The position numbers and the translations under genes were made by a program. 64,000 nucleotides of DNA, taken from contig JABANP010000042.1 of NCBI GenBank assembly GCA_013115135.1, positions 1 through 64,000 on the forward strand, read 5' to 3'. Under the pieces are notes generated by a model, which worked only from the letters and a program-made list of their open reading frames with translations, ran no database searches and was not told the DNA's origin. How positions within the stretch are numbered: the stretch's first letter is position 1; each line of letters opens with the position of its first letter. This document shows, one piece after another, positions 1 through 9,416 of this stretch. This DNA comes from Perkinsus olseni (Eukaryota > Perkinsozoa > Perkinsida > Perkinsidae).

Positions 1-1240
1 GTACATACGTCTATGACGAAGACGACAGCTTCAAATTGATTTTGACGACCTCTCCTACAGACGTGTTTCTAGACTTCGAATGTAGACATGCTTCTCACGG
101 CCGCCGATTCAGTGATCTAATCGTCGGCGGGGAAACCAATATTCAGTTTTCCCCTGGCGCTGATGCAGACTACGCAAGCTTCATCCGCGATGTGGCGGAA
201 AGTTGTCCAGGATCTGACCTGCCGACGGGGGGGACTCCTTCCTTTTGTATTCTCAGCGACGCCAAATAGAGTCTACCTGCATCTTCAAGGGGGAGAAACG
301 AGGACCTTGGCTCTCAACCCAATGAAATAACAGAGCTCCACTTCGAGGCCTACTCACCTCATGATCTTTGGTTAGTCAAACTTTGACTGTCAAAGACCTT
401 GAGGGTGGCGTCCGCAGAATTTTGTAGCATCTATTTCGCTTTCGACATTGAAAGCCGCCCGCTTCTGCAAGGAGGTTACGACTCGATGATCGAGTCTCGA
501 TCCTACCCAGTATCATTACTGCCAGTGCTACTCGATGATCAGCACTATATCTCGAATGGTCGCACCTGAGCAATGCTCAGTGAGGGCGTGCGGCCAGTTT
601 TGGCAGGTCTGCCCGACTCTTCTGTCTGTTTTTACCTCCTTGAGACCCCTCAGTGTATTCGCGTACTACCACCGGCACGCGTACCTTCGCTTGGGCCGAG
701 CTACGGCCGTCCTTTCTCAGTCAACCCAGTGATGGACCGTTAGAGGCCCGCGATAAATCCACTCACGATGGATTTGCCACACCCCTCTATTTAATTCAGC
801 CCTTTCTTTCGACCTAGATGGCAATGAGTTCAGTCCTAAGCGGCGTAGTAAACATGAGAATTTTTATGGTATAATACCTTAGTATGACCAATTTCGCCGT
901 TCCGCCGAGCATTCGCGCCGGACTATGCCCTAGTAAAACAAATTTCCCACGTAACGAGGAGGAACAGAGAGAGCGGCAGCTCGAAGAACTGGAAACCTCG
1001 CTCGGGCACGAACTCAGCAGCTTCAACATAGACCCGGGTATCAAACCGAGACAATGACACTCAAAAATCAAAATCAAAAATGACATCAAAAATGACACTA
1101 CGCCGTTGGGGATATTCAAACGAAGGTACGAAGTCGTTTCTCCTTCCCCCGCTGTCGGGCCCTGTTGATAGCGCATGGTTGGGAGAAAATTTTTGTCGGT
1201 TTACTCGAGGTGCGCATCTTGGTTCTAGATGGTTGTGTCT
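1..1240 (+). repeat. Segmental duplication, partner at about 30000-31240
   Basis: The coding fragment and about 900 bases of 3' flank align collinearly with 30000-31240. Shared marks include the segment around a TTTGACTG/GAGGGTGGCG-like stretch, the short pyrimidine-rich tract before 800, and the block near 1141-1180 ending in a GGGCCCTGTTG-like motif. I see no convincing gene in 331-1240 itself; several short open frames there overlap one another and have no family resemblance. Confidence 0.6.
3..330 (+). pseudogene. Truncated, frameshifted copy of a secreted two-repeat protein
   Basis: The frame is open from base 3, so the 5' part lies outside the window. The translation matches the second half of the intact secreted protein at 29535-30281: both share RFSDL, ETNIQ or ITNIQ, FIRDV and DLPT in the same order. 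Near base 245 this copy is two bases shorter than its paralogue. The reading frame then meets TAG at 267-269, while the paralogous C-terminus (VYLHL and an ALN or ALD end) continues in another frame up to a TAA near 330. It is therefore a broken copy, unless the two-base difference is an assembly error. The function of the family is unknown. Confidence 0.6.
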
Positions 1241-1299
1241 GTCTCTCATATGGGCGCAAGATACGACACAGTAGTCGTTTTTGTCGTAACAGTCTGTTA

Positions 1300-1367
1300 C
1301 GAAATTATTGGTCTCGTACGAGGTGATCTGTTACTAACAGATCACCTCATACGAGACCAAAATTTCG
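1300..1367. repeat. Near-perfect 34-bp palindrome, one-base centre
   Basis: The left arm 1300-1333 and the right arm 1335-1367 are reverse complements except for about three positions, and a single C lies between them. Transcribed RNA or single-stranded DNA would form a long hairpin with virtually no loop. It lies between decayed genes. Similar one-base-centre palindromes occur elsewhere in the window. Confidence 0.85.
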
Positions 1368-1518
1368 CTCGCCCGTTTTTTCATGAAACGGTCACGTTCA
1401 CCCGCCCAATCCACTCTCCACAGTCGATGATGGTATCATAATGATATACACATGCGAAATTCCACTCCCAAACTCTGAAAACTGAGTGCGTGAGCCCCGT
1501 CGAAAAGTTTACCTGTCT

Positions 1519-2390
1519 TTAGACGACGGGTACTGTAGCGCAGCTACAGCATGAAAAGTATTCCGCATCTGATGACAGAACAATCATTCTTGCAGAGGAG
1601 GGTCCGAAAAACTTCGGAAGTCGGGTCATCCTTCGCGAGGGTCTCCGCAACCAGCGAAGGGAGGCTTCCATTCGGGAGCTGGAGGCCCTCGAGACAATCA
1701 GTCCGAACCGGACGCTCAGGCCTCCCTTCTCCAAGGGCTTGCTTGATGACATCCCCTGGCCACGCGGAACCGACACTGCGCATCTCGTATAAGAATCCAT
1801 CACATGCGGGCCGCGTGCTGCCGCATGATGCTGCCGCAGCATCACCTTGATTGTCTCATATCCCATTGACGGCCTCACTGACCACTGTGAGGGTGTGGCT
1901 CAGATAATAGCAAGGAGAATAGAACACGAAGTCCGATAGTCAGCGCCCATCCATAGCCGTGGCAGCAATCCAAGTGCAGAGTAGCAACTGTATGGCTGTC
2001 CATGGGCTTCAGAGGACTCAAGGAGCGACTTTTCACCGGGGTAGCTTCAGGACCGCCTTTAACGTTCAGCCGAAGCTCCTTGGGAGACCCAGCATGCACC
2101 ACACCATGACTGTGGAGCAGAGTGCCATTCTTGGTGCTTTCAGCGTACGAGGATAAATCAGTGCCCATATGAACTTGCGCGGTCTAGTTAGTGCTGGCCA
2201 GGCCTTTCCGATCGGACTGAGGGTCAAGGCAGGAATCGCACAGCTACCACTGAGGAGTTTTCTCACCTGTATAAGTCGCTGACGGCCTTGACAGTCTCCA
2301 GAGGACAGCGGCAACGCAGAGGCCCGGCGCCGTAGCGGAGCGTGAGCACAAAAAAAGAGTCGGAAAGCATGATGGCCCATCATACCCTAC
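1519..2390 (-). pseudogene. Decayed PB1/ZZ-type gene relic
   Basis: On the minus strand, fragments resemble the PB1-ZZ gene ending at 6335. A piece around 2210 (GKAWPAL) recalls the PB1 helix (TEAWPHL). A piece around 2020-2160 runs LRLNVK, then PVKSRS, then HTVATLHLDCCHGYG, which parallels LKLEVK, KVTTLHLVDCDDCN in the intact gene just before its first ZZ finger. The ZZ cysteines that should follow are not recognisable, and frames change between fragments. I read this as a third, dead copy of the family. The segment 1519-1878 may hold more of it but I could not assign it. Confidence 0.4.
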
Positions 2391-2639
2391 AACAACCTCA
2401 ATAACGAGCATCGGGTATGCTACACTTGCTCTGAGACTGGGCTCCAGACCACAACAGAACTAGGAAGCCCGTAAGAGATACAAGGACACATCACTGCTTA
2501 CTAGTGCTGACGTTTAAAAAGGCGCTCTCTTCCATATGGAGGGAGCGGAGAGGGAAAACCCGCGGACCCGATGACTTGTTGCAGAGCACCAAGCGACATC
2601 CTGCCCGACTCAAGACGATTCGAAAGTGTAGAAACCTCC

Positions 2640-3870
2640 GTGACATATATAGGCCAACAGCGCTGACAAGAGTCGGCCGATCGGAGTTCGCTCTCGTACG
2701 TATTTCTTCGATAACGGGGATTTTGTTCGGAACAATAGATAGTTCTACTCATGATGAACATGGTTTACGATATTGCGAAGAGGGCGCAACTACGCTCTCC
2801 CAACGGACTGATCTCCTCAGCCCACAGATAAGTCCGCTGGCAGAACGAAGAGGCACCCTTAGATAGAAATTAGCTAACTCGTTGAATAAGAAGTCTTGAT
2901 AATACGCGATTGGATGAGATTGAATGAAGCTGATGCGAATAATACGATTTCGACCGAATCGAAATGAGATTGGCTCACCCGATAGAACTGGGCATACCAC
3001 GGTAAAGGAGGCAGAATCATCGAATGAAAAGTGTTGGTAGGGAGGGCTGCACTCACTCGGGCCTCCCGACTAGGAATCTGTAACCGGGTTGTGACTCTCT
3101 CGGAGGCTCCTCCTCCGCCCACATCGACTGACACCGAAATCAATCCAAGATGATATACGACCACTCCCGGGGCTAGTCAACTCAGTCACTCAGATACTCC
3201 AATGTTACCAATACGACATCAAATACGACATCCCCTCCAACTCAAGACCGTGCGAGAATGTCGAGACCTTCGTTAAATGGACTGCCAGCACTGATAGGCG
3301 TCGACTGATGAAAGTTCGGCTTATACGTATTTCGTCGATTGAGACAATTTCGTTTGGAACAATAGGTGATCACGCTCTACTCTAAGAAGGTACATTCTCC
3401 CAACGGACTGATCTCTTCGGCCGAAGATAAGTCCGCTGGCAGGACAAAAAGACACCCTCACAGAGACCTCAACTAATGCGTTGGATAAAAAGTCTAATAG
3501 GCGATGGGACGATGATATGCAATGAAGCTCTTACGAATACTATATTTCGATGAAAGACCAAATCATAACTCAGTAGCGTCGGTTCAACCGGCAGACATGA
3601 GGCTATTACTAGCAGAAAAGGTGGAAAGGCTGCTTGTACGATGGTCCAGGACAGGCTGATCGGCCAGCCTGCCCGACTCATCGGACTCCGGCTGATAGAC
3701 AGAATAGGCCCCTGCACTCACTCGGGTCTCGCAGCCAAGAATCTGTCGCGGGGCTGGGGCTCTCTTGGAGGCTCCTCCGCCCACACCGACTGACACTGAA
3801 ATCAGTAGAGAAGACGACGGCGAGTACTTGCATACACGCGGCCATTCAGGTACTCCAATGCTACTGATAC
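2640..3870. repeat. Direct tandem duplication, unit about 590-600 bp
   Basis: Unit one (about 2640-3230) and unit two (about 3240-3870) are collinear. Both contain a TACGTATTTC box (2697 and 3326), a TCTCCCAACGGACTGATCTC block (2796 and 3389), a GATAAGTCCGCTGGCAG block, and a run reading LISVSV then GGGAS on the minus strand (about 3140 and 3800). Substitutions and small indels separate the copies. The minus-strand frames could be exons of a small duplicated gene, but I recognise no domain. Confidence 0.65.
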
Positions 3871-6335
3871 GAATAACTGCCAACAACACCCAGCAGTCGG
3901 CACCCAGAAGATGCAGCAGGGATCTCACGAGAAGCGTTCCCTATGTCAAGTTTGGTTTTATCACCGAGAGCGCTACTACCCACCTCACGATTCCTATCAT
4001 CAGCCTCTATAGCCGCCAGGATTTCCTGGAATAGCTCCGATTCAGATCCGCTGACCCGCAGCCTGCCCCTTACACGCCTCCCTACAGTAGCGAACCCATT
4101 AAGGGCTAACACATGGCATCAATCTACGCACTTTTCATGCGGGGCCGAGAGGGCTTGGCTCTTGGCCCTGTTGGAGATTGCCCAGGGACTGTTCCTGTTG
4201 CTCGAGCTACGCAGTCCTGTCTCTTCCCTCTGAAGCATCGTGTGATAACAGTCCGAACAGAAATGGGCATCGCTCATTGGGGTGGCGAATAGGGAACGAA
4301 GAGTGTACCTGAACGGGTGTCTCCCAACGGGACCAGAGTCAGGGGCACTGTGAGGCTTGGATGCGTACTTGGCACCTCCCTGACGAAGTCTGTGGCACAT
4401 ATCACAGGGTAGATCACCTAAAGGAACTCCCCTAGGCTCTCTCGTCTTGACGCTCCATAGCGTCACAGGCTTGGCGATGAGGGTAAAGTAGTGGTCTTCT
4501 CTATGCTGCCTGCTGCCAGGCTTCTTGTAACACTTGGCGCACAAGTCGAAATCAGCGCATACCGCACAGCGATACCTAGGAAAGGCTAAGTCTACCCAGG
4601 CTAAGTCTCTCAGCAAGAAACGTAGCAGACGCTGGCCACCAGTGTCCGACAGTTCAGCCGTGACCAGACACCCCTGGTGCTCAGAGCACCATGCTCTCAA
4701 TCATATCCTATGACCTCTATTGTGCAATTGATAACAACCTCACAGAAGAGCGCTTCGCAATGTACGATCCGCATGGGAGGGCAGTGAGGGCGCTGGGCCA
4801 TGGTAGCAGTCTCGCGTTGCGCCTGTTTCACACAATGCGCATCACTGAGGCTGTGAACGGTCGAAAATAAGGAGCGTCATTGACTACTGCAAACCTCCGC
4901 AAAGGATATCAGCTTCGGTGCTCCAAACGAGGATACCTCAATCGACATGGTCCGAAAGTAGAGGGCAATCCTCAGCGATCACCTGGTGATGCCAATTTCG
5001 CGTTGGTGCTCTCCTTTCACCTCCTTCCTTCAATCGGGCATGCCCCACACTCTCTACAGGTAGCATCCTCATGCTCAGCTTTCCAGAAATGAGTCCCTTC
5101 AGACTTGTTCCAGAAGCCCGGGACGATGAGGCGAGAGCACTTGTAGGCGACTCCGAGAATCTTAGGTTCGTGGACGAGGTAGCAAAGCTCGCAAAGGACG
5201 ATATCATCCCTCACGTCACTCTTGAACCTGAGCCCCGTTGCGATAGTCACTAGGAATTCAGAGACTACCGAACTTCCTCACCTTCTAGCAGTAGTATCGC
5301 AGTCCCCACAGGAATGGCATCTCAGAGCAGGTACTTCGTGTCAGTTGTGTCATCACGGCAATAGGACAGTTTCAGTATCGCTCCCCTCGCCTCGCTTGTA
5401 GACTTTAGCAATCATTATCGGCACTGACCTCTGCCTTACTTGTAGCTGTTCGAACCTACACAGCACACACTGATTCCCGATCGCCTCAGACGTGCGCAGA
5501 ATAGCCCACAACCGCTCAGGAACATAAAGATAGAGGAAGAACGACCAACGGATCCCTCCGCCAAGATACCTCTCCACATCCTTCTGATGTCCACGGTCGG
5601 CATCGTCGAATCTCTGATTGTTCCATACTCCATCCATGGTATGGTTATACAGGACCGTGGTGTGAGAACTGTTGTGATCAGCATGGCAGCGGAAACAAAG
5701 GTCCACTTTCGTCGGGCAGTCGATACAGATGTACCTTAGATGCACCAATATCGATACGAGGATTTCACGAGCCTCTTGATATCGAAGCCAGCGGTGGCAA
5801 GAAAGATACCCTCAAAGTGAGGACCCAGCCGGCTCACCTCTTGCCGACGATTGGGAACATGTTGCAGTCGTCACAGTCAACCAAGTGCAGAGTGGTAACT
5901 TTGTGTTTGTCGATCGGTGTCGGTGTAATTCCTCCGCTAGGTTGCAGATGTGGAGCATCCGGCAACTTCGCAGTCTTCCTCGATGACGCTGCACTCAGCT
6001 TGACCTCCAGCTTCAGCTCCGATACAACCCCACAATGCTCCTTAGGCGCATCCTCCATGAGCTCCAAGACGGAGGTCTCCTCCCCCAACTGGTCGAAGCT
6101 TCTGCCGTCTGGCAGCCACACCTCGATCCTCTTACCCTTCAAGTGCGGCCAGGCCTCAGTGATGAGTCTGATGCAGCACAGGGAGCATCGAGATCGACAG
6201 GCGTGAGAGTTTACCCTACCTCTTCAGGTCTTTAACGGTCTCGAAGCGTTCAGCTATGATCCTTGTTCTGAAGGACTCCCCGGAGTACCTCGCCCTCACA
6301 ACCAACACGTTGCCCAGAGAATTTAGGTTACCCAT
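3861..6335 (-). CDS. PB1 domain protein with an array of ZZ-type zinc fingers
   Basis: Start is taken as ATG 6335, just before the PB1 core (VVRARYSGESF); an upstream ATG at 6488 is in frame. A 52-nt intron (6168-6219) joins DLKR to LITEAWP. PB1 is followed by a classical ZZ finger: CDDCNMFPIVGKR, a 103-nt intron (5735-5837), then YICIDCPTKVDLCFRC. Short introns then join a ZZ-like cluster (CHSCGDC to LCELCY), a split finger (CRECGACPIEGRR near 5030 and YRCAVCADFDLCAKCY near 4560), and a degenerate cluster (CDMC to CSDCY near 4400-4260). The tail near 3861-4112 is uncertain. ZZ fingers bind two zinc ions and commonly recognise protein N-termini or partners; PB1 mediates oligomerisation. I infer a scaffold or adaptor related to p62/NBR1. 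The long interval 4600-5016 between the two half-fingers is the weakest point. Confidence 0.6.
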
Positions 6336-6815
6336 AGCAACTCCAACAACGCGACTGCTGCGACCCAACGGTCGCTTACGAACGCCGGGAAGGCACCACC
6401 CCCTCAATATATTAACGCAAATGCGAGGAGTGGTATCGGTACGTAGATATGACCAAACGATCGCAGGCTCGAGGGAACAATCAGTCATATTGACGCCCTC
6501 TCGAGCACTATTGTCATGATAAAAGCATTATAGGGGATATCGGGGTTCTACTACTACTTTGAGATGCAAAAAGGTTAACAACTGTGATAAGATGAAAGGG
6601 GGGAGTAAATGATGATGGTAATCCTCTCAACTTGAATCCTCTCAGAAATGCAGCAATAATAGCAAAACCATCAGCCAGCTGAGGATGGATGCTGCTATCT
6701 ACTTCAGACTCGATTCGTGCTTGTCATTGTGAGACGCCCTCATTGCGCCTCGCTGAGGAATGCACTGAGCATCCCCCGAAGCTCTTGGCTGGCTGATACC
6801 TACGACAAAAAACAG
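6336..6815. other. Spacer between the two PB1-ZZ genes
   Basis: Contains a possible in-frame upstream start for the downstream gene at 6488. Otherwise it is AT-richer sequence (6530-6700) with no recognisable gene, probably promoter of the gene starting at 6335 and 3' end of its neighbour. Confidence 0.4.
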
Positions 6816-9274
6816 TCAGGGAACAAGTACTTGCCGAAGGGCCCCGTTAAACGAACAACGAAGATCTATGGACATCCAGATGATCCTCAGACGAAAGATA
6901 CTAGCCAAACGCGAGCGTACGGCAATGGCAAGTTGATGCACGATCAGGGGCGCTAGTACAGCCCCCTCAGGCGTGACCTCAGCCCGAAAGCCCACCTGGC
7001 CTATCAACAAAGTGGCCTTCTCTCTATCTTCGACTACGCCATGCTCGACCAGAGCCTCAGCTAGCCTATCTCCAGCATCAGGGCTCCGGACCTCAGCGTC
7101 ATGCACCTGAGAGTATCAGGTAGGACATGAAGTAGTAGGAGTTAACAGTACTGGTATCAGGCTGATACCAGTACTACTAACTCCTACTGAGGGTGTCAAA
7201 GCTCCAGGAAGCGATAGGTCGGCGACTTTAGTTATTCGCTCAAAACCCTGGGTAGCACACTAATCACTGGCACAGGACCTACCTCATCGCCTCCCTCCGG
7301 CAAGTCTCCATCAACAAGCGGCTCAATGACCTGATAACGAAACACGCATCTAGCGCATCGGATGGGGGCGACGGGGACGCACTTGGAACTCTGCAGAACG
7401 CGGCGTCCCCACGAGCATGATATCGTCCTCAGTGTTGTCCATCTCTCCCAAGTCCATCCAGCTTTCCGGCAGCGAGTCCGACGCCGAGACATTGCCTGAC
7501 ACTGGCCGATTCCCATCCTGCAGCTCCTCCACCGAGCACTACTGCTTTGATCGTCATAAGTGCTTTCGGCCGGCGGTTCCTCCATCTCAATTTCTTCGCC
7601 GATTTCAGGCTCGACTGCCGAGATATTGTCATCAGTGGACTCCACGACTCTACGACCAGGCAGCAACATTCACAATGCTCAAATTGCAGCCAGCTTACCC
7701 TGCTGGTTCGGGCTCAGGGCTGATAAGTGCTATTGGTCCGAACATAGGGCCGCCACAGACCTCCGGTTCCCCGACTGGGGCCTCAGTGGGAACGGCTACC
7801 GTCGGGGCAGAGGGCGCCGGCTGCTGGTGCCTTGTGGTCCAGATCTCCGGATTCTTTCCGGATCTCAATGGTGTCCAGTGGGCTTAGCTTGCGGAAGGAG
7901 GACTTGCAATGTTCGTGAGACTTCGAAGGGCTTGTGAATGCAAAGCACTTTTCACACAGATCATAATCCGGACAGATCGTGCACTTGTATCTGATAAGCT
8001 CATCTGAGCCAAATCTTGCCGCTGCACCCGGAAGGCCCACCTGGCACCGACGATCGGCAGCTCTCCACAAAGGTCGCACTCAATGCCGAGGTGTATCCCA
8101 GCGTCCACGGCGAAGCTGTCAGGGCCCGCAGTGATCCCGAATGGAGGCGCACTAGCCTGGCCCATGGCACGCTTGGCAGCAGCACACGCCTCGAGGACCT
8201 TGGCAGCCAGGGCTGGTGAGTTACGGTCGGTGGGTTTGTCGACGAAGATGTCCAGACTGCCCCACGGCCCACTGACCATGCAGTGCTTATCAGTCTCCCA
8301 CTGGACGCTCTCGTCTCGGGTGGACCTGGGCTCCGGGAGAGTCCCAACAGTCTTGGTCGGGGGCGTCACAGGAGCATCCCCCACGGACTTTTCCTCCACG
8401 GGATTAGTGGAGGTCATGGTATTCTTATCCGAGCCGCTACTGGTCGTCAAAGTCCGTGCGCAAGAGTTGCCGAGAGGCTTTCTCGGGGTCTTGTGACAGG
8501 TGAAAGCATGGAAAGGGTTGTGGCCCAAGAGAAGCCTCTTGTCGAAGCACTTAGCACAGAAATCGAAGTCTTCGCAGTAGTTGCACTTGTACCTGCCAGC
8601 AGCAGTGCCCTACCGATAATACACCCATCGAGACCCCTCAACAGACTGCCATCGACCTCCATCCAAGCTCACCTGTCGCCCACTAACGGGTCCATCTCGC
8701 AACCATCACAAATAAAGCCGTGATGCACAACCGGCTTCGCCTGCATGCCCTCATAGCCGCCCTTGGACACCGGCTCAGAGGACCTCATCCTGTCCCACCC
8801 CATCTTCTGCTCGATACGCCTAGAGGCCGCCTCCATGACATGGGCGGGTCTAGGTAGCGGGGTGACCAGCGGGCGGTGTCCGGGATGGCGTTCAACCTTG
8901 AGCTTGAGGACGGGGAGCTCCTCAGTGTCCTTGTAGGTGTTGCGCTCTTGCAGCAGCATAAGGCAGTCAGGGAAGGTCCTCTCGTTCAGGGTGCAGCGAT
9001 CCCCGGCTTCGTCGTAATAATAAACCCCAAAGTCCTCAGTCCTGGCTAACTCCGGCCAAGTCTCTCTGACGTACCTGAGCACGCCTTTGATGGTGGTCAC
9101 GGAAAGCGGCTCTCTTCCCCTGTCTACTCTAAGACGTGGCTGTATCTGTTGCAATACTGTGGCTCCGGTCTGACTCGGACGCACTCTCCTCGGTAGGCAA
9201 GTTTGAGGACGAATCGTGTACTCATGAAGGCTCAAGAATGACGGCAATAATGCTACTGAGAAGCGACCAGCCAT
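6816..9274 (-). CDS. p62/NBR1-like selective autophagy receptor (PB1-ZZ-ZZ-LIR-UBA layout)
   Basis: ATG 9274 opens a protein whose first about 130 residues fit a PB1 domain (IKGVLRYVRETWP helix, then DFGVYYYDEAGD). ZZ finger one is CDGCEMDPLVGDR, an intron, then YKCNYCEDFDFCAKCF with closing histidines. After a Ser/Thr/Pro-rich linker comes ZZ finger two: CDLCGELPIVGAR, an intron (about 7990-8045), then YKCTICPDYDLCEKCF. The next part is acidic (EIGEEIEMEEPP) and contains SWMDLGEMDNTEDD, where WMDL fits the W-x-x-L LIR motif that binds ATG8. A last segment (7106-6816) reads LAEALVEHG then REKATLL and GAVLAPL, resembling a UBA. PB1, ZZ, LIR and UBA in this order define p62 and NBR1. The PB1-ZZ-ZZ part is firm; LIR and UBA frames are inferred across unproven introns. 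Confidence 0.6.
7135..7187. repeat. 26-bp-arm palindrome, one-base centre
   Basis: Arms 7135-7160 and 7162-7187 are reverse complements at 24 of 26 positions around a single G. It lies between the acidic/LIR segment and the UBA-like segment of the minus-strand gene, so it is either in an intron or just past its end. Confidence 0.85.
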
Positions 9275-9416
9275 GCTAAAGCGCCGTGTCTTCGTATCCT
9301 AGGTCGAAGCTCAGCTATCTCCACTCCTATAGGGTCACGATTACCGAGGATGGCCTGATTGAGAGGGCCTTCGAGATTCCTTCAGAGTTGGTGAGCGGAG
9401 CTTCTGCTGCGGCAGC
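9275..9416. promoter_or_regulatory. Divergent 142-bp intergenic spacer
   Basis: Separates the ATG of the PB1-ZZ receptor gene (9274, minus) from the proposed ATG of the STN1-like gene (9417, plus). Such a short head-to-head spacer implies a shared or overlapping promoter. No TATA-like box is evident. Confidence 0.4.
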
